Of a stretch of 48,869 nucleotides of DNA, positions 7,677-15,402 are shown piece after piece (position 1 is the first letter of the stretch; each line of letters opens with the position of its first letter). The stretch is taken from the IMG/VR virus record IMGVR_UViG_3300005600_000038, positions 1-48,869 of that record, one strand, 5' to 3'. The translations under genes were made by a program, and so were the position numbers. Origin of the DNA: a virus. A model generated the notes under the pieces. The model was not told the DNA's origin. It was given only the letters and a program-made list of their open reading frames with translations, and ran no database searches.

Positions 7677-7991
7677 ATGGCAGCCAAGCGCCGTAGCAAG
7701 AAAGCCCCTGAGGAGTCAACTGAGAGCGCTGAGGAGCAATCCTCAGCGCCCTCGGAGGACACCGCAGTGGCCCCCGAACCCGAACCAGCGCCGGCCCCCA
7801 AGCCGGCCCCGCGCCGTTCCAAGAAGGGCGGTGACTCCTACCGTGTGTGTGATGGCGTTGCCGTGACCACGCTGGGCGGAGTCAAGGGATCGCTGGAGCC
7901 GGTAGCGCTCAAGGATCTCAACCGTGATCCGGAGGTCGCCAAAGCGCGGGCTGCGGAGCTGGTGAGCAAGGGCAAGATCGAAAAGGCCTGA
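7677..7991 (+). CDS. Hypothetical protein with Pro/Ala/Glu-rich linker, after the capsid gene
   Basis: 104 residues. The first half is basic, then a low-complexity Ser/Glu/Pro/Ala run (about 9-45), then a second basic patch RRSKK. The last 50 residues (DSYRVCDGVAVTTLGG onward) look like a small folded domain ending in a helix. I do not recognise a family. Position after the major capsid gene corresponds to the small head-tail joining genes (FI region in lambda), so a neck or head-completion role is possible. Confidence 0.6.
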   Translation: MAAKRRSKKAPEESTESAEEQSSAPSEDTAVAPEPEPAPAPKPAPRRSKKGGDSYRVCDGVAVTTLGGVKGSLEPVALKDLNRDPEVAKARAAELVSKGKIEKA

Positions 7992-7994
7992 CCC

Positions 7995-8375
7995 TTGAGC
8001 CTGTACGACCAAGCCAGCGCCGACACTCAGGCCATCCTTGAGGATTCGGCCGCTGGCTTCGGTTTGTCTATGACCCTGACCGCCCCCGACGGGAACACCC
8101 AGGCGATCACGGGTCACGGCGCCGACATCGGCAACACGATCGATCCTGAGACCGGGCAGAACATTGCCGGCCGTCAGGTGCATGTTTCCCTGCCCTTGGC
8201 AGCGCTGACCATCGGCCGCCCTGAGGGTGTTCAGGATGAGGACTCGGACCCGTGGCTGGTTGAGGTACAGCTCCCAGGCAACGCGGCCCCGAAGACCTAC
8301 AAGATTTTTGAGACGCTCCCGGATCAGCTGGGCGTTTTGGTTTGTTTCGTCACGGAGTGGACCCCGGCCCCATGA
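7995..8375 (+). CDS. Putative head-tail joining / neck protein
   Basis: 126 residues starting at TTG 7995 with AAAAGG nearby; no better start exists. The sequence is beta-rich (LSMTLTAPDGNTQAITGH, RQVHVSLPLAALTIGRPEG, PWLVEVQLPGNAAPKTYKI), like small stopper or head-closure proteins of long-tailed phages. It lies in the neck interval between capsid and sheath, and its stop overlaps the next start (ATGA). The functional label is by position and composition only. Confidence 0.6.
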   Translation: MSLYDQASADTQAILEDSAAGFGLSMTLTAPDGNTQAITGHGADIGNTIDPETGQNIAGRQVHVSLPLAALTIGRPEGVQDEDSDPWLVEVQLPGNAAPKTYKIFETLPDQLGVLVCFVTEWTPAP

Positions 8376-9112
8376 GCCCAGCACAAATCACGGAACTCAT
8401 CGACACCCCGGACGGTCACGAGGTGATCACCGAAGCTGTGGCCAGCATCCTCGCAACCGAGATCGCCGAACAGCAGGTGTTAGCGGTTAACGCGGGGGAG
8501 GACCCGGAGCCGTGGACGGCCAAGGTGTACATGAACCGTATGAAGCCGTTTGACCGCTCGGAGGGCGACGACGTCACCCCGGCCATCAATGTCTGGTTCA
8601 ACTCCTCCACGTACGAAAAGGACGGCTCCACGGTCCGGGCGAATCGCGCGGACGGCGTGTGGAACGTTGACATTTACGGGTTCGGCAAAGCGACGGACAC
8701 GGACGCGGGACATGACCCCGGTGACCTGATCGCCAAGAACCAGGCGGACCGGTGGCTGGGGTTGGTGCGGCGGATCTTGATGTCCGCGCAGTACACCTAT
8801 CTGGGCTCACCAAGAGCTAACGATGGGCCGATCGCTCAGCGCAGCATCTACAACCAGTATTGCTATGGGCGATGGGTCGACAGCATCACCACGTTTCAGC
8901 CGGAGCTGGAGACACGGGCAGCGGTCACAACTGTGGGCGCTAGACTAGCATTAGGGGTCCACTATCTGGTAGACTCGCCTCAGCTTATCGGCACAGTGTT
9001 TGAGTATTTCTCGACGTGTGTTTTTCGTGAGGAGGACGGGAGCCTCCTTGTCAAGATCGTCACCCCGGTTGAAGGGGTTTTTGATGAAACTTTTGATAGG
9101 ACATTTGCATGA
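8372..9112 (+). CDS. Putative neck or tail-terminator protein
   Basis: 246 residues from the ATG overlapping the previous stop by four bases. The middle has mixed alpha/beta character (VYMNRMKPFDRSEGDDVTP, VWNVDIYGFGKATD, ADRWLGLVRRILMSAQYTYLG), compatible with a minor head-tail protein. I do not recognise a named family. It contains one GTTA-N5-TAAC copy. The next gene starts within its last codons, so it is part of a tightly coupled unit. Confidence 0.6.
   Translation: MSPAQITELIDTPDGHEVITEAVASILATEIAEQQVLAVNAGEDPEPWTAKVYMNRMKPFDRSEGDDVTPAINVWFNSSTYEKDGSTVRANRADGVWNVDIYGFGKATDTDAGHDPGDLIAKNQADRWLGLVRRILMSAQYTYLGSPRANDGPIAQRSIYNQYCYGRWVDSITTFQPELETRAAVTTVGARLALGVHYLVDSPQLIGTVFEYFSTCVFREEDGSLLVKIVTPVEGVFDETFDRTFA
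8479..8491. promoter_or_regulatory. GTTA-N5-TAAC palindrome, site 5
   Basis: GTTAGCGGTTAAC, spacer GCGGT, inside the neck gene starting at 8372 (GTG TTA GCG GTT AAC). Confidence 0.75.
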
Positions 9113-10698
9113 CCAATCAGCGCGCCGCTCTAGATGCTCAAGCCGTGGAGATCAAGGATGAAACCGAGATCGCTGCAAACACGGCCACGCGCGTAGGCAC
9201 GCACCTGCAAAGCATGGCAAGCTCCGCATTGCTTGTTGCGCAGCCGGCCCCCGCTACGTTCTACATTGATGGCGACAATGGCAACGACACCAACGACGGC
9301 ACCCAAGCGGAGCCCGTCCGAACGATCAAGGGGCTTTGCGACTTGATCGGCACCCGGTGCCTGTTTGATACTTGGGTCTACTTCTCCCCAGCTACTGAGC
9401 CTTACAGCATCGATGATTTGATCCATTTGCCTGAGGTGGTAGCGCGCTGGCTCGTGTTCGATGGTGGGGACAACTTTGAGGAGGTGGTTGGTGAGACCGC
9501 TGTGACCTCACACACAGGCCGGAGCATTGACTGCTCAGGCGCGTCCCCGGGCTGGGTGGCGGACGCCTACCTGGGGCTGTTCGTTGAGCTGATCAATCCT
9601 GATGACACGATCATGGGCTACGCGACGATCGCGGAGAACACCACAGACGGCATCGAGTTCCTTTCCCCGAAGCAGGCCGACCTGGCTGCCGGGGGCAAGA
9701 TTCGGATTGTTCGTCCGGGGGTCAAGTTCAAGTCCACGCGCCAGGATGGGACCTCTTTGATCCAAGACGTCATTCAGGGTGGCCCCAACCGATTCTGGTT
9801 TGGTCGCTCCACGGGTGGCATCGTGTGGCGCAACATCGAATTCGCGGCCGATCCCGGGCGCTACCAGACGTACTACTTCGGAGGCTCTCACTACTTCGTT
9901 GGCTTCCTCGTCTCCGGTGACGCTGCTGGCTACGGGCAGACGGTGCGTTTCGTTAATGCAACTGTTTGGGCTGGCGGCTGGGATACAAGGTATGGCAAGA
10001 CGCTGGGCCTTGACGAGAACGAGTCGGTGGGCTGGGGCTTCTCGACTCGTGATGAGAATTCGATCCCGGGCATCGTGTTCATCTATGACAGCCTTTGGCA
10101 GGGGGGGATCGTCACGGGGGCAGTTGTCGCCCATGGCTCAAACTCAAGCGTGAACCTGGAGGAGGGCTTTCGCGTCCTGGGTAATTCTGCATACGGAAAC
10201 TCAGGAGGCGTTGACGGCTGGTTTGGCGCCGCATTCATCTCCACTTCCGGCGCTGAGATCGATCTGGATGACAATGACGGCGCCAACAATGGCCCCGTTT
10301 ATCGGTCGTTTGGAGACGCAGTCGCTGACGGTTTCATGGCTGGAAACGCTGGCTCTGTGCGCCTCGGTGCCGGCGGCAACATCGAGCACAAAGGATCCGG
10401 TCGCCTGGGCCTGGTGAGGTACCAGGGGGTTGCTGTCATCTCCGATGTGCAAGTTGATGCCACCAATGGCTCCGGCCTGGAACTAGAAGCGATCTATGGC
10501 GGCATGGGGCGTCTGAGCGCTGGTGGTGGCGGCACAGATTATTCCTGGCTCGGTGATTGTACGATCAGCCAGGTCAACCCGCTCACGCGACCAAGCACGG
10601 ATGGGGCGTGGGCCATCAATGAATCCGTGGCCGACAAGGCTGCAAGCTTCTCTGATTTACCGAAGGATGGCGGCTCCGCTATCTTCCGGACATCCTAA
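9109..10698 (+). CDS. Beta-helix fibre-like protein in the neck region
   Basis: 529 residues. The N-terminus (EIKDETEIAANTATRVGTHL, about 14-33) matches the short anchoring motif, ET..aNTA.RVG, found at the start of many phage fibre or baseplate appendage proteins. It is followed by TFYIDGDNGNDTNDGT, the usual entry to a right-handed parallel beta-helix, and by a long Gly/Asn/Asp-rich beta domain. I infer a trimeric appendage, possibly a neck whisker, head fibre or depolymerase-like spike. It is unusual that it lies between the neck genes and the sheath gene, far from the tail fibre genes at 20417-27084. Catalytic residues are not apparent. Confidence 0.7.
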   Translation: MTNQRAALDAQAVEIKDETEIAANTATRVGTHLQSMASSALLVAQPAPATFYIDGDNGNDTNDGTQAEPVRTIKGLCDLIGTRCLFDTWVYFSPATEPYSIDDLIHLPEVVARWLVFDGGDNFEEVVGETAVTSHTGRSIDCSGASPGWVADAYLGLFVELINPDDTIMGYATIAENTTDGIEFLSPKQADLAAGGKIRIVRPGVKFKSTRQDGTSLIQDVIQGGPNRFWFGRSTGGIVWRNIEFAADPGRYQTYYFGGSHYFVGFLVSGDAAGYGQTVRFVNATVWAGGWDTRYGKTLGLDENESVGWGFSTRDENSIPGIVFIYDSLWQGGIVTGAVVAHGSNSSVNLEEGFRVLGNSAYGNSGGVDGWFGAAFISTSGAEIDLDDNDGANNGPVYRSFGDAVADGFMAGNAGSVRLGAGGNIEHKGSGRLGLVRYQGVAVISDVQVDATNGSGLELEAIYGGMGRLSAGGGGTDYSWLGDCTISQVNPLTRPSTDGAWAINESVADKAASFSDLPKDGGSAIFRTS

Positions 10699-10725
10699 CC
10701 AAACACTAACAAGGAAACAGGAAAA

Positions 10726-12462
10726 ATGGGAATTGCTCCTAGCGCGGTAGCACGCGGAACTGGTGTCACCACCAATTTTAAAGACCTGTCTGGTGGGGCC
10801 GTCCGGTTTGTGCCCCAGCGGATCGCAATCATTGCGCAAGGCGAGGACGGCCTTTCGTATCCCACGGACAAGTTCACCATCGACGGTGGGGCGGCACAGG
10901 TAGGCGGGATCCTCGGCTACCGTTCGCAGGCCTACCAGATCGCGCGTGAGTTGTTCCCGGTCAACGGCCAGAACGTGGGCACCACGATCGTGGACGTCAT
11001 CCCGCTGGCTCAGCCTGCTGGTGGCGCTGCCGCTGCCGGTGGCGTCGATGTGGCATCAGGCACGGCGACGGAAACGGCGACCTATACGCCCGTCCTGGGT
11101 GGCGTTCCTGGCCAGGGTGTCCTTGTTCAAAAGGGCACGATTGACACGGACGTGGTCCTCAGCGATGTCACGGATTCGATCAACAACACGCTGGGCATGC
11201 CCGCTCAGGCGGTCAACACCTACGGGGCTCCGGCTGGAAACGACAGCGCCAACATCACCCTCAGCGCGATCAGCGTGACGGGCGCGCCGAAGGGCGGCGC
11301 CTATTCGATCGTGTGCAGCGATGCGGGCTCACAGCTGTTCAACGTCTACGACCCCAAGGGCAACCTCCGGGCGAAGGATGAGGCGGTTGGCGCCAAGTCG
11401 ATTGATGGCCTGGACTTCACCATCGCTGCCGGCTCGGCAACGCTGGGCGAGACTGCCACCATTGACGTGTTGGTAACTGACGTGGTGCTCAACGTCGCCT
11501 GGGACGGCGCCCACGGCAATGATGTCCAGCTGGAGATGCAGGGGCCCTTGACGCTTGGGGTGACCTGGACGCTGACCCCATTCACCGGCGGTGCTGGAGT
11601 TGCTGACGTGGACCCGGCCCTCACTGAGATCGGCGATGTCTGGAACACCATGATCATCACGCCTGAGAGCGCTGAGGCCAACCTGGACAAGTTCGTGATC
11701 TGGGGTGAGGCGCGCTGGGGCGAGCTGGTCCACAAGCCTGCGATCGTGTTCTACGGGAACAATGACGCATCTGTGGGTGATGCCACCTTTGGGACTCAGG
11801 ACCGTGGCTCAGACCGCGTGACGTGCCAGCTAGTGAACCCCGGCTCCAACAACATGCCGTGGGTCATTGCGGCCGCTCAGGTCAACCCCATTGTCCGCTT
11901 GGCCCAGGTGAACCCCCCGCACGATTACGGCTCACAGCCGGCGTTCTCGCTCAACCCTGGGCCGGATAGCGTGCAATGGGATTACAACCTCCGGGATCTG
12001 GCTATCAAGCAGGGCAGCTCCACGGTTGAGGTCAAGGACGGTGTGGTCAACGTCTCCGACGTGGTCACCCCCTGGTCCCCGACTGGCGAGGAGCCCCCGG
12101 CCTATCGCTACGTGGTGGACCAGATCAAGCTCATGCAGGTGATCTATAATCTGGATCTGGCGTTCAACAACGCTGAGTGGGACGGAGCGCCGCTCATCCC
12201 CGAGGGTCCGACCACGAACACCGAAGCCAAGACCCCCAAGATGGCGATCGCGGTTGTCGCTGCCATCGTGGAAAACCTGGCGCTGGAGGCAATCATCAGC
12301 GATGCAGCCACGGCAATCGCGAGCATCACCGCAAACATCAACCCCAGCAACCCCAAGCGCTTGGACATCTCAGTGACGGTCCAGGTGAGCGGCAACACGA
12401 ACATCAAGGACGTGACGCTCAACTGGGGGTTCTTCTTTGGTTCGGCTCCTGTAGTCGGCTAA
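10726..12462 (+). CDS. Tail sheath protein (Mu gpL-like)
   Basis: Contractile sheath subunit, 578 residues. The C-terminal quarter has the conserved sheath signature: YRYVVDQIKLMQVIYNLDLA and the end block NPSNPKRLDISVTVQVSGN with NIKDVTLNWGFFFG, very like Mu gpL. The middle region (about 95-260) is a variable insertion rich in Ala, Gly and Thr, exposed on the surface in related sheaths. The leader has a CTAACAAGGAAACAGG stretch before the ATG. The tube gene follows after a short gap, as in Mu. Confidence 0.93.
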   Translation: MGIAPSAVARGTGVTTNFKDLSGGAVRFVPQRIAIIAQGEDGLSYPTDKFTIDGGAAQVGGILGYRSQAYQIARELFPVNGQNVGTTIVDVIPLAQPAGGAAAAGGVDVASGTATETATYTPVLGGVPGQGVLVQKGTIDTDVVLSDVTDSINNTLGMPAQAVNTYGAPAGNDSANITLSAISVTGAPKGGAYSIVCSDAGSQLFNVYDPKGNLRAKDEAVGAKSIDGLDFTIAAGSATLGETATIDVLVTDVVLNVAWDGAHGNDVQLEMQGPLTLGVTWTLTPFTGGAGVADVDPALTEIGDVWNTMIITPESAEANLDKFVIWGEARWGELVHKPAIVFYGNNDASVGDATFGTQDRGSDRVTCQLVNPGSNNMPWVIAAAQVNPIVRLAQVNPPHDYGSQPAFSLNPGPDSVQWDYNLRDLAIKQGSSTVEVKDGVVNVSDVVTPWSPTGEEPPAYRYVVDQIKLMQVIYNLDLAFNNAEWDGAPLIPEGPTTNTEAKTPKMAIAVVAAIVENLALEAIISDAATAIASITANINPSNPKRLDISVTVQVSGNTNIKDVTLNWGFFFGSAPVVG

Positions 12463-12464
12463 CC

Positions 12465-12477
12465 GTTAACAACTAAC
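12465..12477. promoter_or_regulatory. GTTA-N5-TAAC palindrome, site 6
   Basis: GTTAACAACTAAC, spacer ACAAC, identical to site 4. It begins three bases after the sheath stop codon, directly before the tube gene leader. Confidence 0.82.
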
Positions 12478-12490
12478 AAGGAACAGACAA

Positions 12491-12871
12491 ATGGCAATCG
12501 GCGGAAGCATTGAAAGCATCTCAGTCAAAAGCCGCAACTTCCCTGTTGCTGCGGATGCTGACTCAAACCGGGACCTGGGTGGGTTCACCAATGAGGTCCA
12601 GGCGAACGGCGACGGCTCAGCCCGTCAGGTAAAGACCCGCAAGCCCTGGAAGCTCGAAGGCATCCAACTGGAGATTGACAACGTCAAGGAGGATCTCGAA
12701 TTCCTCCAGGGTGTTTCTGATGCCCAGGACTGGGTCCCCATTCTCGTGACCTACGTGGATGGCACCTCCTATCAGGGCCGGGGCACGCTCAACGGTGATG
12801 TCATGGCCGCATCACAGAACGCCACCAGCACGCTGGAGTTTTCAGGCCCGGACAAGCTCAAGAAGCAGTAA
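12491..12871 (+). CDS. Tail tube protein (Mu gpM-like)
   Basis: 126 residues, the inner tube of the contractile tail. The sequence follows the Mu gpM pattern: an N-terminal beta strand with NFPVAADADSNRDLGGF, a central KPWKLEGIQLEIDNVKEDLEFLQ and a C-terminal GRGTLNGDVMAASQNATSTLEF. Length and place directly after the sheath agree. A large stem-loop lies just downstream, perhaps separating expression of this abundant protein from the genes that follow. Confidence 0.88.
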   Translation: MAIGGSIESISVKSRNFPVAADADSNRDLGGFTNEVQANGDGSARQVKTRKPWKLEGIQLEIDNVKEDLEFLQGVSDAQDWVPILVTYVDGTSYQGRGTLNGDVMAASQNATSTLEFSGPDKLKKQ

Positions 12872-12883
12872 CGCAAACCACGG

Positions 12884-12935
12884 AGCCGCTGACAGCGTTG
12901 GTGTTTGGTTAGCCGCCCCCGCGCTGCCAGCGGCT
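12884..12935 (+). terminator. Large stem-loop after the tail tube gene
   Basis: Arms at 12884-12897 and 12922-12935 pair over 14 positions with one mismatch, around a 24-base loop. No uridine run follows, so it is not a classical intrinsic terminator. It could protect the tube mRNA end, be a processing site, or attenuate transcription into the low-level chaperone and tape measure genes. Confidence 0.5.
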
Positions 12936-12941
12936 TCCTCT

Positions 12942-12954
12942 GTTAACAAATAAC
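12942..12954. promoter_or_regulatory. GTTA-N5-TAAC palindrome, site 7
   Basis: GTTAACAAATAAC, spacer ACAAA, between the stem-loop and the tail chaperone gene. Confidence 0.8.
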
Positions 12955-12974
12955 TCACAAGGAAAAAACACATC

Positions 12975-13385
12975 ATGGAAAAAGTCTCAGTTGAAGCTGC
13001 AACTGCTGAGTTTGAACGCTTCGTTGATTGCATGGATCTTGACACCGACGAAAAGGAGATGACGAGTGAGGACAAGGTGGACTTCGCCTCCCTCAAGCGT
13101 CAGTTCATCAAGGCTGTCCAGGAGGGCCACATCACTGTCAGTGACGAGGGTGAGCCCACTGTGGTATTCAAGAGGCCCCCGGAGGACCAGCCCTCAAGCA
13201 TCACGTTCCACGAGCCGGACGGCGCAGCCTTCTTGGAACTGGACAAGGGCAAGAAAAACGCGGACGCATCGAAGCAATACATGATGATGGCGACGATCTG
13301 CAAGGTGGATCACTCGCTGTTCCACAAGTTGAAGAATCGAGATCTACGGATCTGCAAGGCGGTGTTCTCGCTTTTTTTGGCCTAG
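12975..13385 (+). CDS. Tail assembly chaperone, short form (gpG / Mu gp41-like)
   Basis: 136 residues, acidic and mostly helical at the N-terminus. It sits between tail tube and tape measure, exactly where long-tailed phages encode the G/GT or E/E' chaperones that coat the tape measure protein before tube assembly. Its last codons run over a T7 stretch and stop at TAG 13383, while an open frame continues in the -1 frame. The short form would be the major product; the extended form is listed separately. Confidence 0.78.
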   Translation: MEKVSVEAATAEFERFVDCMDLDTDEKEMTSEDKVDFASLKRQFIKAVQEGHITVSDEGEPTVVFKRPPEDQPSSITFHEPDGAAFLELDKGKKNADASKQYMMMATICKVDHSLFHKLKNRDLRICKAVFSLFLA

Positions 13386-13624
13386 ACGCCCGCGCAACCG
13401 TCGTGAGAAACGGCGTAGAGACAAACTCATCAGGAGCCGTGCGGGTCAACGGTCGCATGGTTAGCCTCCACAAGGTGCCGGCGGTCTACTTGGAAATGTG
13501 GATGCAGATCCAACATGACTACCCGGGGCTGCCGGACCCCATGACACTCAAGATGCACCAGATCAGGAGCTACTATAGATTCCTGATCCCCGGCCTTAAG
13601 AAGATGACAGCCAAGAAGGATTAG
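12975..13624 (+). CDS. Tail assembly chaperone, frameshifted long form (GT-like)
   Basis: Read zero frame to the TTG codon ending at 13379, then -1 from 13379 to the stop at 13624, giving about 216 residues. The added 81 residues include GAVRVNGRMVSLHKVPAVYL and end in basic LKKMTAKKD. The downstream frame has a possible GTG at 13403 but no ribosome-binding site, and it is open back through the slippery site, which favours frameshifting over separate initiation. The extension would bind the tail tube while the common part binds the tape measure. Confidence 0.72.
13373..13379 (+). other. Slippery heptamer for -1 ribosomal frameshift
   Basis: The zero frame reads CTT TTT TTG GCC TAG, giving T TTT TTG as an X XXY YYZ heptamer. 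A -1 slip gives TTT TTT pairing and moves into the frame that stays open to 13624. This matches the G/GT arrangement of lambda and similar tails. Confidence 0.75.
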
Positions 13625-13638
13625 AGGTAGTATCAGCC

Positions 13639-15402
13639 ATGGCTTCAAGATTCGCGATCGAAACCATTTTCAAGGGGCGGGATCTCCTGTCCAAGAAAAT
13701 GGATCGGATGATCTCGAAGTCCAAGAAGCTCAAGGCCACTCACCGCAACTTCAAGAAGCAACTGGAGATGACGAACAAACTCCACAGTGGGCTCACCACT
13801 GGGTTCGTTGCTGCCGGTGCTGCTGCTGCTGGCGCCTCGGTGGGGGTGTGGAAGCTCACGGAGGCGGGCCGTGAGTTTGACAAGGAGATGAGCAAGGTTC
13901 GCGCGAACATGGGCGACAAGGCCACGTTTAAGGGAATGGAAGCCCTGCGAGCCAAAGCCCAGGAGCTGGGCGCGACAACCGAGCACACGAGCGCTCAGGC
14001 GGCCCAGGGGCTCAATGAGCTGGCCAAGGCAGGCTTCACCACCCAGCAGCAGCTGGGCGCGATCCCGGCCGTCCTGAGCGGAGCAAGCGCGGGTGAGATT
14101 GAGATGGCCGAAGCAGCCGGCATCCTCACCAGCACGCTTGCGGCGTTTGACATGAAGGGCAAGAACGCGATGGAGACAGCCGCGAATGCTCAACGTGTGA
14201 TGGATGTGTTAGCGGTGGCGAGCACCAGCACCAAGTCCAGCATCAGCTCACTCGGTGAATCAATGAAGAGCGTCTCACCGATCGCTAAGGAGTTCGGTTT
14301 CAGCATTGAGGACTCCGTGGCCATGGTCGCCAAGATGCAAGACGTGGGCATTGATGCGAGCGAGGCCGGCAACTCCGTCAAAACGATGTTGACCAAGCTG
14401 ACCAAGCCGAGCAAGACGGCAGCGCGGATCATGAAAGAGGCCGGGGTTTCATTTATTGACGCTCACGGCAACATGCTGCCACCCAAGGAACTGTTTGAGC
14501 AATCGGCGAAGCTTAAGGCCAGCCTCAGCGGCAACGCGGCGAGCGCGGCCGCGTTCTCTGAACTGGTGGGCCTGCGAGGCCAGAAGGCGCTCACCATCCT
14601 GGGGCGCATGTTCTCAGACGTGGATGAGGAGGGGCGCACCCTCACTGAGACGCTCCAGAACTCCAAGGGCGCCGCTGACCGTATCGCCAAGGTCAAGCTG
14701 GACAACCTCAGCGGTGACGTCACCAAGCTGGGGAGCGCGTGGGACGGGCTCACCGTGGCGCTCAATGACTCGCTCAAGGGCTCGCTCCGTCCGCTCATCC
14801 AGGAGTTCACCGCGTGGCTGGGCAACCCAGACACCAAGGAAGCGATCAAATTCTACACGGAGAAGTTCATTGAATGGGCTCCCCTGCTGATTGATGTGGC
14901 GGTCCACGTTGGCGCCGTAGCTGCTGCCATCCTGACGGTGACCACGGCGCTGAAGCTGTGGGCGGCTGCCGGGTTAGCGGTCCAGGCTGTTATGGCGATG
15001 AACCCGATCATTTTTCTCCTCATGGCGATCGCTGCTGCCATCGCTATGGTGATCCTCCACTGGGATGAGTTCAAGCTGGCGGGCCTCATGGCGATGGACG
15101 CGCTTGCAGCTCCGCTGATCTTCTTGAACAACATGATCGCGGACGTGCTTTCCAAGTTTGGCGTGGCCATGCAGAAAATGGAATTTATGGAAGCGACCTC
15201 AGCTGAACTAGACCGGCGCGATCGTGAGGCCAACTTTGCCGCGCAAGACAAGGCGCGAGGTATCCAGACGGAGCGCGGCCAGGGTGGCGGGCTCCCAGAT
15301 GTCCAGGGCCGGATTGACGTCAATATGGCTCCCCAGCTCAAGGGGAGTGCACAGACCAAGGGCGGAGTCAAGCTCAACGTCCAGAATTCTGGGAGCTTCT
15401 AA
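13639..15402 (+). CDS. Tape measure protein
   Basis: 587 residues that set tail length and form the inner core before DNA ejection. Residues 1-60 are basic and helical; about 95-380 match the TIGR01760-type tape measure core (KAQELGATTEHTSAQAAQGL, VGLRGQKALTILGRMFSD). About 425-500 hold hydrophobic segments (LIDVAVHVGAVAAAILTV, NPIIFLLMAIAAAIAMVI) that would insert in the host membrane. At roughly 0.15 nm per residue the tail would be around 85-90 nm, a family-based estimate. It follows the frameshifted chaperone and ends overlapping gpN by one base. Confidence 0.92.
   Translation: MASRFAIETIFKGRDLLSKKMDRMISKSKKLKATHRNFKKQLEMTNKLHSGLTTGFVAAGAAAAGASVGVWKLTEAGREFDKEMSKVRANMGDKATFKGMEALRAKAQELGATTEHTSAQAAQGLNELAKAGFTTQQQLGAIPAVLSGASAGEIEMAEAAGILTSTLAAFDMKGKNAMETAANAQRVMDVLAVASTSTKSSISSLGESMKSVSPIAKEFGFSIEDSVAMVAKMQDVGIDASEAGNSVKTMLTKLTKPSKTAARIMKEAGVSFIDAHGNMLPPKELFEQSAKLKASLSGNAASAAAFSELVGLRGQKALTILGRMFSDVDEEGRTLTETLQNSKGAADRIAKVKLDNLSGDVTKLGSAWDGLTVALNDSLKGSLRPLIQEFTAWLGNPDTKEAIKFYTEKFIEWAPLLIDVAVHVGAVAAAILTVTTALKLWAAAGLAVQAVMAMNPIIFLLMAIAAAIAMVILHWDEFKLAGLMAMDALAAPLIFLNNMIADVLSKFGVAMQKMEFMEATSAELDRRDREANFAAQDKARGIQTERGQGGGLPDVQGRIDVNMAPQLKGSAQTKGGVKLNVQNSGSF

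Noticed and set aside
10684-10705. CTAACCAAACACTAACAAGG before the sheath gene, resembling the intergenic palindrome sites
   Set aside because: The GTTA arm is missing; it may be a decayed copy, but it does not meet the exact pattern.
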